8,496 nucleotides of DNA from Microbacterium sp. Lineage in GTDB: Bacteria > Actinomycetota > Actinomycetes > Actinomycetales > Microbacteriaceae. Position numbers and translations under genes: made by a program. Numbering within the stretch: the first letter of the stretch is position 1; the number at the start of each line of letters is the position of its first letter. The notes beneath the pieces were generated by a model, which saw only the letters and a list, made by a program, of their open reading frames with translations, was not told the origin of the DNA and did not search any database. This document shows, in pieces, positions 1 to 6,180 of this stretch. The stretch is taken from the NCBI RefSeq assembly GCF_003248605.1, contig NZ_QFPF01000106.1:1-8496 (forward strand). Reading direction: 5' to 3'.

Positions 1-42
1 CGTGGATGCGGTCGCGATCAGTGTCGCAGCTTGAGTAAACAG
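1..42 (-). CDS. Possible first codons of atpB (F0 subunit a), cut by window edge
   Basis: An open minus-strand frame runs off the left edge and reads LFTQAATLIATAST from a CTG at 42-40. A GGAG (52-49) lies 6 nt before this CTG, a good Shine-Dalgarno distance. After the last in-frame stop the frame contains no ATG, GTG or TTG, so a gene starting here would need CTG, either at 42 or at 21. The expectation of atpB rests on gene order: in Micrococcales the wecA - atpI pair is commonly followed by the ATP synthase operon. The short hydrophobic LIATAS-like start is compatible with an actinobacterial subunit a N-terminus, but 14 codons prove nothing. The true start may equally lie to the left of position 1. 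Confidence 0.25.
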   Translation of the reverse strand, partial: MFTQAATLIATAST

Positions 43-61
43 CGCTGGCTCCGGCTTCGGG

Positions 62-81
62 GCACCGGGTTCAGCCGGTGC
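62..81 (-). repeat. GC-rich hairpin in the putative atp leader
   Basis: A perfect 7-bp inverted repeat, GCACCGG (62-68) and CCGGTGC (75-81), encloses a 6-nt loop. No T-run follows on the minus strand, so it is not a standard intrinsic terminator. It ends 9 nt before the GGAG that precedes the possible CTG start at 42. It may be a leader structure affecting translation or RNA stability, or a chance product of G+C-rich sequence. Confidence 0.4.
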
Positions 82-232
82 GACGATGGGTGGTGAGCGT
101 CATCCACGGCGTGCACATCTCTGTGTTGTGGTCAGACGGTGTTGGCTCAGAAGAGGTCGAATAATCGACGACGTCTGTTCGACTGTGTCTTCACGAACGG
201 CAGTTCAGTGCACGGCCCAGGGGAACATCACA

Positions 233-238
233 ACCCTA
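233..238 (-). promoter_or_regulatory. Candidate -10 box TAGGGT for the downstream (atp) operon
   Basis: TAGGGT (238-233) fits the actinobacterial TAnnnT -10 pattern and lies 18 nt past the stop of the atpI-like gene. The -35 is poor: TTCGTG at 262-257, with an 18-nt spacer, matches only loosely. The same hexamer occurs before the gene at 8477. It could give the downstream operon its own promoter in addition to readthrough from wecA and atpI. Confidence 0.3.
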
Positions 239-255
239 CCAAGGATCACGGGTGC

Positions 256-765
256 TCACGAATCCGACGCGGTCGTGGCGCCCTCCGGCGGCGAATCGTC
301 ATCGCCCGGAAGCCGGACGTCGCTCGCGTACGGCAGGCGCATGCGGAGCAGGACGACGACATCCACCGCGAGCGCCGCCATGATCGCGGCGACGAGGGAG
401 ACGAAGAAGACCCCCGGGACCAGCCACGGCGCGCCGCGCACTACGAGCAGCACGACGATGAAGACGATGAGCTTGAGGATCCACCCGCCGAGCACGACGC
501 CGAAGAAGATCGGCACATACAGCTCGTCTCCGAACCAGCGATTGGCCACCAGGATGCTGATGGCCGTGATCGCGAGGAAGATCGCGGCCACGAGCACGCC
601 GACCAGTCCACTGATGAGCCCCTCGGATCCCGAGACCGCGAACCCGATGCCGGCGGCGGCCAGCGCGAGCAGGGCCGTCACGATTCCTCCCCAGCGGAGG
701 GCCGCCGCGAGGATCGGAGTGCTCGAGGGGCGGCGGGCGGGAGTGGGGCGGGGCGGGTTCGTCAT
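256..765 (-). CDS. AtpI-like small integral membrane protein
   Basis: The product is 169 residues with four predicted membrane helices at about 24-43, 49-74, 84-108 and 114-140. The N-terminus is rich in Pro and Arg, and the C-terminal tail is acidic and Ser/Thr-rich (about 150-169). Size, helix count and position between wecA and the expected atpB match the ATP synthase protein I (AtpI/UncI) group. In other bacteria AtpI helps assemble the c-ring or assists cation supply to the F0 sector. That role is inferred here from position and topology, because AtpI proteins diverge strongly in sequence. ATG at 765 is well supported: AGGAG (775-771) lies 5 nt upstream, and the start overlaps the wecA stop as ATGA, so the two are probably translationally coupled. 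A small membrane protein of unrelated function remains possible. Confidence 0.65.
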   Translation of the reverse strand: MTNPPRPTPARRPSSTPILAAALRWGGIVTALLALAAAGIGFAVSGSEGLISGLVGVLVAAIFLAITAISILVANRWFGDELYVPIFFGVVLGGWILKLIVFIVVLLVVRGAPWLVPGVFFVSLVAAIMAALAVDVVVLLRMRLPYASDVRLPGDDDSPPEGATTASDS

Positions 766-1928
766 GGCAGCTCCTCGACGGGGGTCAGGATCTCCTCGGG
801 GGAGCGTGTCGGCTGGGACCGGCGTGCGCGCCGGGAAGGCAGGAAGGTGATCGTGAGGCAGGCGGCCGCGCCGACGACGCCGAACGCGATGCCCAACCCG
901 TACATCTCGGGGTAGAGGAACATCAGCAGCACGGCGATCGCGATGATCGAGGTCCACGCGTAGAAGATCAACACGGCGTCGCGGTCGGAGTGTCCCATGT
1001 CGAGCATCCGGTGGTGCAGGTGCTTGCGGTCGGGCGAGAACGGCGATTTTCCTGCACGGACGCGACGCAGGACGGCCAGTCCGAAATCGAGCAGGGGCAA
1101 CAGCACGACGACGACGGGCAGCAGGATCGGGATGAAGGCACCCAGCAGCTGGGAACGGCCGATGTTCTCGGGATCGAGGACGCTGGGGTCGAGGGCTCCC
1201 GTGATCGCGATGGCCGACGTCGCCATCAGAAGCCCCATCATGAGCGCACCGGCGTCGCCCATGAAGAGCTTCGCGGGGCTCCAGTTCAGCGGCAGGAACC
1301 CCACGCACGCACCGACCAGGGCCGCGGCGATGAAGGTCGCGAGCGAGAAGTTGCTCGTCGCGAACTCTCGCAGCAGGAGGTACGAGTACACGAAGAAGAT
1401 GCCGTTGGCGATCAGGCCGACACCCGCGACGAGCCCGTCGAGTCCATCGATGAAGTTGACGGCGTTCATGACGACCACGATCGCGAACACGGTGAGCACG
1501 AAGCTGACCCACGGCGAACCCACGACGATGCCGCCGATGGGCAGCGAGTAGATCTGCAGCTCCCCCGGACCCGCGATGATGCCTGCTGCGAGGAACTGCG
1601 CACCGAGCTTGATCATCCAGTCCAGGTCCCAGAGGTCGTCCGCGACACCGACCAGGACGATGAGCAGAGTCGCCCCGAGGATCGCGAGCACCTGCCGCGG
1701 ATCGACCCAGAACGCGTCGAAGTATCCGTTCGCCTTCGAGACCGCGAACGCCGCCGCGACTCCCAGGAACATCGCGATGCCACCGAGTCGGGGTGTCGGC
1801 GTCTTGTGCACGTCGCGCTCGCGGATGCCGGGATACAGCTTGTAGCGCATGCTCAGCTGCCAGACCGCCCACGACAGTGCGAGGGTCACGAACCCGGCGA
1901 AGAGGATGGTGAAGACGTACTGCTTCAC
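762..1928 (-). CDS. wecA: Polyprenyl-phosphate N-acetylhexosamine-1-phosphate transferase (WecA/TagO type)
   Basis: This 388-residue polytopic membrane protein belongs to the MraY/WecA/TagO family. The family transfers a HexNAc-1-phosphate (typically GlcNAc-1-P from UDP-GlcNAc) to a polyprenyl phosphate on the cytoplasmic face, the first step of lipid-linked cell-wall glycopolymer synthesis. Visible motifs are DVHKTPTPRLGG (39-50), the catalytic Asp pair VADDLWDLDW (95-104), NAVNFIDGLDGL (155-166), LFMGDAG (221-227) and the substrate-binding loop HLHHR (303-307). About eleven hydrophobic segments are seen. The HLHHR loop favours WecA over MraY. The start is GTG at 1928, overlapping the tsaC stop by 4 bp (GTGA), and the stop overlaps the atpI-like ATG. 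A wall teichoic-acid-like, rhamnan or other secondary wall polymer is the likely product; which one cannot be told from this gene. Confidence 0.9.
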   Translation of the reverse strand: MKQYVFTILFAGFVTLALSWAVWQLSMRYKLYPGIRERDVHKTPTPRLGGIAMFLGVAAAFAVSKANGYFDAFWVDPRQVLAILGATLLIVLVGVADDLWDLDWMIKLGAQFLAAGIIAGPGELQIYSLPIGGIVVGSPWVSFVLTVFAIVVVMNAVNFIDGLDGLVAGVGLIANGIFFVYSYLLLREFATSNFSLATFIAAALVGACVGFLPLNWSPAKLFMGDAGALMMGLLMATSAIAITGALDPSVLDPENIGRSQLLGAFIPILLPVVVVLLPLLDFGLAVLRRVRAGKSPFSPDRKHLHHRMLDMGHSDRDAVLIFYAWTSIIAIAVLLMFLYPEMYGLGIAFGVVGAAACLTITFLPSRRARRSQPTRSPEEILTPVEELP

Positions 1929-2599
1929 GAAGCGTCGTCCGCTACGAGTGTGTCGCCGAGGATCTCACGCAGATCGGCCGCGGCGACGGCGCCCTGACGG
2001 AGGATTCGCGCTCCGCCGCCGGAGCGTGCGACGAGCCCGGTCGCATCGACGATCGTCGAGGCGACCCCCGTGCGCGAGGGGCCGTCGTCGAGGTAGACGG
2101 CAACCGATGAGCCCAGCATGTCGTGCGCGTCGATCATCGACGTCGCCGCGGGATGGCCCGTGAGGTTGGCGCTGGACACGGCGAGCGGTCCCGTCTCCTG
2201 CAGCAGCTCCAGGGCCACGCGATGATCCGGCATGCGCACCGCGACGGTGCCGTGGGTCTCACCCAGATCCCATGCGAGCGACGGCTGGGAGGGCAGCACG
2301 ACGGTCAGGCCACCCGGCCAGAATCGCTCGACCAGTGCCTCGACCTGCTCGGGCACCTCGGCGACCAGTGCCCTCAGCATCCCCGCGCCGGCGACGAGGA
2401 CCGGCGGCGGAGACTGGCGCCCGCGCCCCTTGGCTGCGAGCAGGCGCGCGACGGCCGCGGCGTTGAAGGCGTCTGCGGCGATGCCGTACACGGTGTCGGT
2501 GGGAAGGACGACGAGCTCGCCCCGACCGATCGACGAGCGCGCGTGGCGCATGCCCGAGAGCAGCTGCGCCTCGTCGCGGCAGTCGAAGAGGGAGGACAT
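1925..2599 (-). CDS. tsaC: L-threonylcarbamoyladenylate synthase (TsaC/YrdC/Sua5 family)
   Basis: The 224-residue product is a single YrdC domain, like TsaC/YwlC, without the extra Sua5 C-terminal domain. It makes threonylcarbamoyl-AMP from threonine, bicarbonate and ATP; TsaD and partners then place the group on A37 of ANN-decoding tRNAs (t6A). Family hallmarks are LPTDTVYGIAADA (32-44), the basic KGRGR stretch (57-61) where the family has its KxR motif, FWPGGLTVVL (93-102), VAVRMPDH (119-126), the nucleotide-binding SSANLTG (142-148) and DDGPSRTGVASTIVD (171-185). ATG at 2599 is the only usable start, because an in-frame TGA lies three codons upstream. No Shine-Dalgarno is visible, while TAGACT lies 9 nt before the ATG, suggesting a very short leader. 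It follows prmC by 73 nt and overlaps wecA by 4 bp. Confidence 0.93.
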   Translation of the reverse strand: MSSLFDCRDEAQLLSGMRHARSSIGRGELVVLPTDTVYGIAADAFNAAAVARLLAAKGRGRQSPPPVLVAGAGMLRALVAEVPEQVEALVERFWPGGLTVVLPSQPSLAWDLGETHGTVAVRMPDHRVALELLQETGPLAVSSANLTGHPAATSMIDAHDMLGSSVAVYLDDGPSRTGVASTIVDATGLVARSGGGARILRQGAVAAADLREILGDTLVADDAS

Positions 2600-2608
2600 A
2601 GCGGGTCA

Positions 2609-2614
2609 AGTCTA
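2609..2614 (-). promoter_or_regulatory. Candidate -10 box TAGACT for near-leaderless tsaC
   Basis: TAGACT (2614-2609) fits TAnnnT and ends 9 nt before the tsaC ATG, which would put the transcript start only 2-4 nt upstream of the codon. No ribosome binding site precedes the ATG. No well-spaced -35 is seen: TCGACG (2641-2636) is 21 nt away, and the usual -35 area is occupied by the hairpin at 2618-2637. Cotranscription with prmC is the alternative. Confidence 0.35.
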
Positions 2615-2617
2615 CGG

Positions 2618-2637
2618 CGAAGCCCCCGCGCGCTTCG
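2618..2637 (-). repeat. Perfect 6-bp hairpin between prmC and tsaC
   Basis: CGAAGC (2618-2623) and GCTTCG (2632-2637) form a perfect inverted repeat around an 8-nt G/C loop. It lies in the 73-nt prmC - tsaC gap, just upstream of the TAGACT box. No T-run follows on the minus strand. It could weakly terminate or process the prmC transcript, or be a dyad operator over the tsaC -35 region. Confidence 0.35.
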
Positions 2638-2672
2638 TCGACGCGACGGTGACCGCAGCCAGGGCGCGGCCG

Positions 2673-3572
2673 TTACGGACGCAGAGCCGTCGTGGTGCGG
2701 TCGCGCATCGTCAGATCGGGATGCGTCGCCGTCGCACGCCACCCGTCGGCGGCGAGCAGTTCGCGGATCGGAGCGCCCTGCCACTCGCCGTGCTCGATGA
2801 CGAGCACTCCTCCGGGGCGCGCAAGACGCAGCGCCGCCCGGCTGATCACGCGCACCACGTCGAGGCCGTCCTCGCCGCCGTAGAGCGCTGCCGGCGGATC
2901 GTAGAAGCGCACCTCGGGATCGCGCGGGATCGCGGCGTCGGGCACGTAGGGAGGATTGGAGACGACGACATCGACGCCGCCATCCAGCTCCGGCAGGGCG
3001 GTGGCGAGGTCGCCGAAGACGATGCGCGCATTGTCGGCGCCGACACGGGCGGCGTTCTCGCGAGCCCAGATGTACGCCTCGACGGACTTCTCGACCGCGT
3101 GCACCTCGGCGTGCGGCACCTCTGTGGCCAGGGCGAGGGCGATCGCCCCGCTTCCGGTGCCGAGATCGACGGCGACGGGGCGGGGGGATGCCGAGGCCCG
3201 CAGCGCGTCGATCGCCAGCTGAGCGACGGATTCGGTCTCGGGCCTGGGCACGAAGACGCCGGGACCGACGGAGAGCGTCAGATGCCGAAAGGGCGCCGTG
3301 CCGGTGAGGTGCTGAAGCGGCTCGCGCGCGCATCGACGGTCGATGAGACGATCCAGCAGCGCGGCCTGGGCGGGACGCACGGCATCGCCACGCACCGCCG
3401 CGGCCTGAACTCCCCCGCGGGAGAGCCCCAGCACATGCGCGGCGAGCATCTCGGCGTCGACGTCGGGATCGGGCACGTGGGCTGCGCTCAGGCGGTCCGC
3501 GGCACGGCGCACGGCGGTGCGCAGCGAGGGCGCGGAGACGTCGCTGATCACGGAGGTGTCGGGGGCAGCCAT
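2673..3572 (-). CDS. prmC: Release factor glutamine N5-methyltransferase PrmC (HemK)
   Basis: The 299-residue protein methylates, with S-adenosylmethionine, the glutamine of the GGQ motif in RF1 and RF2, which raises termination efficiency. It has the family's two-part structure: an N-terminal helical substrate-binding domain (about 15-95, ending in REPLQHLTG at 83-91) and a Rossmann methyltransferase domain. Visible motifs are VFVPRPETE (106-114), SAM motif I VDLGTGSGAIALALA (135-149) and the catalytic NPPYVP (206-211), whose Asn-Pro-Pro-Tyr holds the target glutamine amide. Length is normal for the family. ATG at 3572 has no convincing Shine-Dalgarno; a candidate -10 (TAGGCT) ends 10 nt before it. 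The stop is TAA. prmC often follows prfA, but here its 5' neighbour is divergent cysK, so it probably begins its own operon leading into tsaC and wecA. Confidence 0.93.
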   Translation of the reverse strand: MAAPDTSVISDVSAPSLRTAVRRAADRLSAAHVPDPDVDAEMLAAHVLGLSRGGVQAAAVRGDAVRPAQAALLDRLIDRRCAREPLQHLTGTAPFRHLTLSVGPGVFVPRPETESVAQLAIDALRASASPRPVAVDLGTGSGAIALALATEVPHAEVHAVEKSVEAYIWARENAARVGADNARIVFGDLATALPELDGGVDVVVSNPPYVPDAAIPRDPEVRFYDPPAALYGGEDGLDVVRVISRAALRLARPGGVLVIEHGEWQGAPIRELLAADGWRATATHPDLTMRDRTTTALRP

Positions 3573-3582
3573 GGGCCCGTCC

Positions 3583-3612
3583 AGCCTACGTCGCCCGGGC
3601 CACGGGTCTCGA
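3583..3612 (-). promoter_or_regulatory. Candidate prmC promoter, TCGAGA - 18 nt - TAGGCT
   Basis: Reading leftward, TCGAGA (3612-3607) matches four of six -35 consensus bases and is 18 nt from TAGGCT (3588-3583), a TAnnnT -10. The hexamer ends 10 nt before the prmC ATG, so the leader would be only a few nucleotides long. This agrees with the missing ribosome binding site. The same TAGGCT occurs on the plus strand before cysK. Confidence 0.45.
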
Positions 3613-3625
3613 AAGGGCGGAAGAG

Positions 3626-3687
3626 CCGATATCGGATCGTCACAAAGCGCTCGGGGCGAGGCCTCGGGGCGTCACATTCGGGCCCCG
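3626..3687. repeat. Cluster of short direct and inverted repeats upstream of cysKE
   Basis: Between divergent prmC and cysK several repeats stand close together. There is a perfect 10-bp palindrome CCGATATCGG (3626-3635). CGTCACA occurs twice (3638-3644 and 3670-3676), 32 bp apart. CTCGGGGCG occurs twice (3650-3658 and 3663-3671), 13 bp apart, followed by a weaker TCGGGC at 3678. An inverted repeat CGGGGC / GCCCCG (3665-3670 and 3682-3687) overlaps these. All lie upstream of the cysK -10, where a regulator of sulfur assimilation could bind. No known operator was recognised, and the G+C-rich repeats could partly be chance. Confidence 0.35.
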
Positions 3688-3703
3688 ATGGGACGAGCTC
3701 GCC

Positions 3704-3709
3704 TAGGCT
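3704..3709 (+). promoter_or_regulatory. Candidate -10 box TAGGCT for cysKE
   Basis: TAGGCT (3704-3709) fits the TAnnnT pattern. Transcription would start near 3716 and give a leader of about 49 nt, too short for a typical SAM riboswitch or T-box. There is no good -35 at 16-18 nt (the bases are GGCCCC-like), which suggests dependence on an activator bound to the upstream repeats, or simply a degenerate -35. Confidence 0.4.
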
Positions 3710-3753
3710 TTGAACGGCGTGCCGATGACGCGCGCCCCCGACGTCCCTTCGTG

Positions 3754-3758
3754 AAAGG
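3754..3758 (+). promoter_or_regulatory. Ribosome binding site of cysK
   Basis: AAAGG lies 6 nt before the ATG at 3765 and fixes that start. It contrasts with prmC, tsaC and the gene at 8477, which lack such a site. Confidence 0.6.
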
Positions 3759-3764
3759 CAGCCC

Positions 3765-4703
3765 ATGGCCGGCATCCACCCCGACATCACCTCCGCCTTC
3801 GGCAACACCCCTCTCGTGCGCCTGAACCGCGTGGCCGAGGGGGTCGAGGCGAACATCCTGGCGAAGCTGGAGTTCTACAACCCCGCATCCAGTGTCAAGG
3901 ACCGCCTCGGCATCGCGATCGTGGACGCCGCGGAGGCATCGGGCGAGCTCACCCCGGGCGGCACAATCGTCGAGGCGACGAGCGGCAACACCGGCATCGC
4001 GCTCGCGATGGTGGGGGCTGCCCGCGGGTACAAGGTGATCCTCACGATGCCGGCGTCGATGTCGAAGGAGCGCCGGACGCTCCTCAAGGCGTTCGGGGCC
4101 GAGCTCGTGCTCACCGACCCGACCAAGGGCATGAAGCACGCCGTCGAAGAGGCGGAGCGCATCGCCGCCGAGACACCCGGTGCGGTCCTCGCGAAGCAGT
4201 TCGCGAATGAGGCCAACCCCGCCATCCACCGCAAGACCACGGCGGAGGAGATCCTGCGCGATACCGACGGCACGGTCGACTACTTCGTCGCCGGCATCGG
4301 CACCGGCGGCACGATCACGGGCGTCGGCCAGGTACTCAAGGAGCGGGTCCCCGGCGTGAAGGTGATCGCGGTGGAGCCCAAGGACTCCCCCATCCTCACC
4401 GAGGGACACCCCGGGCCGCACAAGATCCAGGGCATCGGCCCGAACTTCATCCCGGCGATCCTCGACCGCGACGTCATCGACGAGGTGATCGACGTGGAGT
4501 TCGACGACGCGATCGCGCTGGCGCGCGAGACGGCGGCGAAGGACGGCATCCTCGTCGGGATGTCCTCGGGCGCCGCGATCTGGGCGGCCCTCGAGATCGC
4601 CCGGCGCCCGGAGGCCGCGGGCAAGAACATCGTCGTCATCATCCCCTCGTTCGGCGAGCGGTACCTCTCGACGGCCCTGTACGCGCACCTCAGCGAGGAC
4701 TGA
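3765..4703 (+). CDS. cysK: Cysteine synthase A (O-acetylserine sulfhydrylase)
   Basis: The 312-residue cytoplasmic PLP enzyme converts O-acetylserine plus sulfide to cysteine and acetate. Landmarks are [11 protein letters not shown] (12-22), the PLP lysine K45 in [11 protein letters not shown] (39-49), the substrate loop TSGNTG (72-77), the phosphate-binding GTGGT (179-183), [11 protein letters not shown] (220-230), SSGAA (267-271) and [10 protein letters not shown] (294-303). Length matches bacterial CysK. The absence of an N-terminal haem domain or C-terminal CBS pair argues against cystathionine beta-synthase. Motif QGIG near the active-site rim is part of the surface that receives the CysE C-terminus. 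The next gene, cysE, begins 4 nt after the stop, so the two enzymes of the pathway are made together. The related O-phosphoserine sulfhydrylase CysM cannot be wholly excluded, but the cysE partner supports CysK. Confidence 0.95.
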   Translation: MAGIHPDITSAFGNTPLVRLNRVAEGVEANILAKLEFYNPASSVKDRLGIAIVDAAEASGELTPGGTIVEATSGNTGIALAMVGAARGYKVILTMPASMSKERRTLLKAFGAELVLTDPTKGMKHAVEEAERIAAETPGAVLAKQFANEANPAIHRKTTAEEILRDTDGTVDYFVAGIGTGGTITGVGQVLKERVPGVKVIAVEPKDSPILTEGHPGPHKIQGIGPNFIPAILDRDVIDEVIDVEFDDAIALARETAAKDGILVGMSSGAAIWAALEIARRPEAAGKNIVVIIPSFGERYLSTALYAHLSED

Positions 4704-4707
4704 GCCG

Positions 4708-5286
4708 ATGGGTCTGCGCGCCGCGTGGTCGCACGTCCGTGAGGACGTCGCGGCCGCGCGGCTGCGCGATCCCGCCGCGCGCGGCGGCGCCGAGATCGCG
4801 CTGCTTTATCCGGGACTGCACGCGATCTGGGCGCACCGCGTGTGGCACGCCCTGTGGCGACGGCGCGTGCGCTTCGTCGCGCGCGCGGGGTCGCAGATCA
4901 CCAGGGCGCTCACCGGGATCGAGATCCACCCCGGCGCGCAGATCGGCCGGCGCTTCTTCATCGATCACGGCATGGGCGTCGTCATCGGCGAGACGGCCGA
5001 GGTCGGCGACGACGTCATGCTGTACCACGGCGTCACCCTGGGCGGTCGTACGCGCGACTCGGGCAAGCGCCACCCCACACTCGGCGACGGCGTCGCCGTC
5101 GGCGCGGGCGCGAAGATCCTCGGACCGGTCGTGATCGGCGCCGGTTCCGTCGTCGGCGCGAATGCCGTGGTCACCCGCGACGCCCCGGCCGCGTCGGTAC
5201 TCGTCGGCATTCCGGCCAAGGCGCGGGCGCGACGGGCCGGCGAAGACACGCGCGCGCTCCTGACCACGCCCGAGTACCAGATCTGA
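4708..5286 (+). CDS. cysE: Serine O-acetyltransferase
   Basis: The 192-residue protein acetylates serine with acetyl-CoA to give O-acetylserine, the CysK substrate. A short helical N-terminal part (1-65) leads into a left-handed beta-helix of hexapeptide repeats (about 70-170). The catalytic segment [10 protein letters not shown]...[12 protein letters not shown] (71-95) carries the D86/H87 pair, and GKRHP (119-123) holds the second active-site His, H122. VGIPAK (166-171) closes the beta-helix. The protein ends in EYQI: the C-terminal isoleucine is the residue that inserts into the CysK active site in known CysE-CysK complexes. At 192 residues it is shorter than the E. coli enzyme (about 273), mostly through a reduced N-terminal helical domain, as in other short bacterial forms. 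GAGGA (4695-4699) inside the end of cysK lies 8 nt before the ATG. Confidence 0.94.
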   Translation: MGLRAAWSHVREDVAAARLRDPAARGGAEIALLYPGLHAIWAHRVWHALWRRRVRFVARAGSQITRALTGIEIHPGAQIGRRFFIDHGMGVVIGETAEVGDDVMLYHGVTLGGRTRDSGKRHPTLGDGVAVGAGAKILGPVVIGAGSVVGANAVVTRDAPAASVLVGIPAKARARRAGEDTRALLTTPEYQI

Positions 5287-5313
5287 CACGGATCGCGAGA
5301 CGCGGAGCGTGAG

Positions 5314-5345
5314 CTGCGCTGTGGTGGCGCGACGCCTCAGCGCAG
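5314..5345. terminator. Possible shared terminator between convergent cysE and the membrane gene
   Basis: CTGCGCT (5314-5320) and AGCGCAG (5339-5345) are a perfect 7-bp inverted repeat. Inside it GGCG (5326-5329) can pair with CGCC (5333-5336). It fills the gap between the cysE stop and the convergent gene and covers that gene's TGA (5339-5337). There is no T-run on either strand, so it would be a non-canonical stem-loop terminator or RNA 3' end stabiliser working in both directions. Confidence 0.4.
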
Positions 5346-6107
5346 GACGATGCCGAGGCGGCGGCCCGCGAGTGCGTGATCGCGCAGGTGCAGCAGCATG
5401 GCGATCGCCATGACCGCGAGCCCGGCGATCTCGAGCGTCTCCTCGAATCCGGCGAGGATCCACACCAGCGGGTCGAACTCGTCGCGCAGGAACGACTCCA
5501 CCTCGGCCCCCGCACTGGCGCTGATCACCTCGACGCCGAGTGCACCGCCGACGTACAGGGCTCCGGCGACGATGACCAGGCGGCGCGTGAGCACCGGCAG
5601 GCGCACGACGAAGCGCACCAGGAAGGGCGCGGCGACGAGCAGGGCGATGCCCACGGGGATGACCCATGCGTACCAGAGCGGACCGCCCGTGATGCCGAGC
5701 AGGTTGCGCGTGGTGTACATGAGGCTCTCGTGCAGCGCGGCGCCCTCGTCGAGCGAGAGATAGGCGAAGACGATCGCCAGGATCATCCAGATCCGCCGTT
5801 CCCGCCCTCGGGCGGTCGCCAGCGAGGTCGTGGCCAGCAGCAGCGCGATGGCCATGAGCAGCATCATGTTGTACCAGGTCGGGATGCTGGTCTCGGCATC
5901 CATGTCGAAGGCGCCCACCAGTCGCCCCTCGTAGGTGAGCACGCCGAGCTGCGCGAGCAGGTGGACCGCGAGGTGCGCAAAAGGCAGTGCGGCGGTGATG
6001 ATGGCGATGACCATCGCCACGGTGCGCACCCGCACCGTGATGCCCAGCGGCGGCACGTCCGTCTCCGGCACGGTGATGAACGTTCTGCGATGCACGGTGC
6101 CGGTCAT
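5337..6107 (-). CDS. Conserved-looking six-helix membrane protein of unknown function
   Basis: The 256-residue product has about six membrane helices (29-52, 80-97, 106-119, 144-163, 176-198, 225-241) and a basic C-terminal tail, with no signal peptide. I do not recognise a characterised family, though FDMDAETSIPTWYN (67-80) and YLSLDEGAALHE (116-127) look like conserved motifs of an uncharacterised membrane family. Acidic and His residues cluster at the membrane face: D120, E121, H126 and E127, then E193, then E222, E223 and E226. This could be a buried metal or proton site, which is inference only. ATG at 6107 is preceded by AGGGGA (6117-6112) at a short 4-nt spacing. The gene is convergent with cysE and lies 82 nt after the amidohydrolase in the same direction; the highly structured gap may be its leader. 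Confidence 0.8.
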   Translation of the reverse strand: MTGTVHRRTFITVPETDVPPLGITVRVRTVAMVIAIITAALPFAHLAVHLLAQLGVLTYEGRLVGAFDMDAETSIPTWYNMMLLMAIALLLATTSLATARGRERRIWMILAIVFAYLSLDEGAALHESLMYTTRNLLGITGGPLWYAWVIPVGIALLVAAPFLVRFVVRLPVLTRRLVIVAGALYVGGALGVEVISASAGAEVESFLRDEFDPLVWILAGFEETLEIAGLAVMAIAMLLHLRDHALAGRRLGIVLR

Positions 6108-6126
6108 GGCGTCCCCTATCCCCAGT

Positions 6127-6172
6127 GGTGACGCCGCTCCCCCGAGCGGAGGTTGTTCACCTCCCCGTCACC
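6127..6172 (-). repeat. Potential three-way-junction RNA between amidohydrolase and membrane gene
   Basis: Three inverted repeats nest without gaps. The outer stem is GGTGACG (6127-6133) with CGTCACC (6166-6172), 7 bp. Inside are CCGCTC (6134-6139) with GAGCGG (6144-6149) around a 4-nt loop, and AGGT (6150-6153) with ACCT (6159-6162) around a 5-nt loop. The third stem can extend to GGAGGT / ACCTCC (6148-6153 and 6159-6164) at the cost of 2 bp of the second, so two folds compete. It begins 17 nt after the amidohydrolase stop and ends 19 nt before the next ATG, close to its ribosome binding site. It may terminate amidohydrolase transcription, regulate the next gene as a leader, or both. Confidence 0.55.
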
Positions 6173-6180
6173 TGGAGTAC

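Larger units (their letters stand above)
43..255 (-). other. Intergenic leader, probably upstream of the atp operon
   Basis: This stretch of about 210 nt follows the stop of the atpI-like gene and has no credible gene. Small frames with ATG or GTG starts (for example from 118, 194 and 231) end after about 8 to 31 codons and lack ribosome binding sites. It contains a possible -10 box (233-238), a weak AAGACA / GATTAT promoter-like pair (191-186 and 166-161, 19-nt spacer) and one GC-rich hairpin (62-81). The simplest reading is an independent promoter and 5' leader for ATP synthase genes further left. Confidence 0.45.

Noticed and set aside
147..194. Short leader peptide frame (GTG at 194, about 15 codons) before the atp region
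   Set aside because: No ribosome binding site, no codon run suggesting attenuation, and no adjacent terminator.
256..1872. One 538-codon minus-strand protein covering wecA and the atpI-like gene
   Set aside because: Only the last 169 residues, from the ATG at 765, look like a protein. The earlier part is wecA read out of frame, and wecA itself is intact.
990..1997. Long plus-strand open frame opposite wecA
   Set aside because: The translation is a low-complexity string of Arg, Asp, Glu, Gln and His, typical of the antisense of a G+C-rich membrane gene. The minus strand carries all WecA motifs.
2232..3713. 493-codon plus-strand open frame over tsaC and prmC
   Set aside because: It spans two genes with clear catalytic motifs on the minus strand and crosses their intergenic gap; the composition is antisense-like.
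3716..3764. SAM riboswitch or T-box in the cysK leader
   Set aside because: The predicted leader is only about 49 nt and shows no fitting stems or terminator.
3672..4688. 338-codon minus-strand open frame opposite cysK
   Set aside because: It is an Arg/Asp/Gly-rich shadow of cysK, whose plus-strand frame has every family motif and a ribosome binding site.
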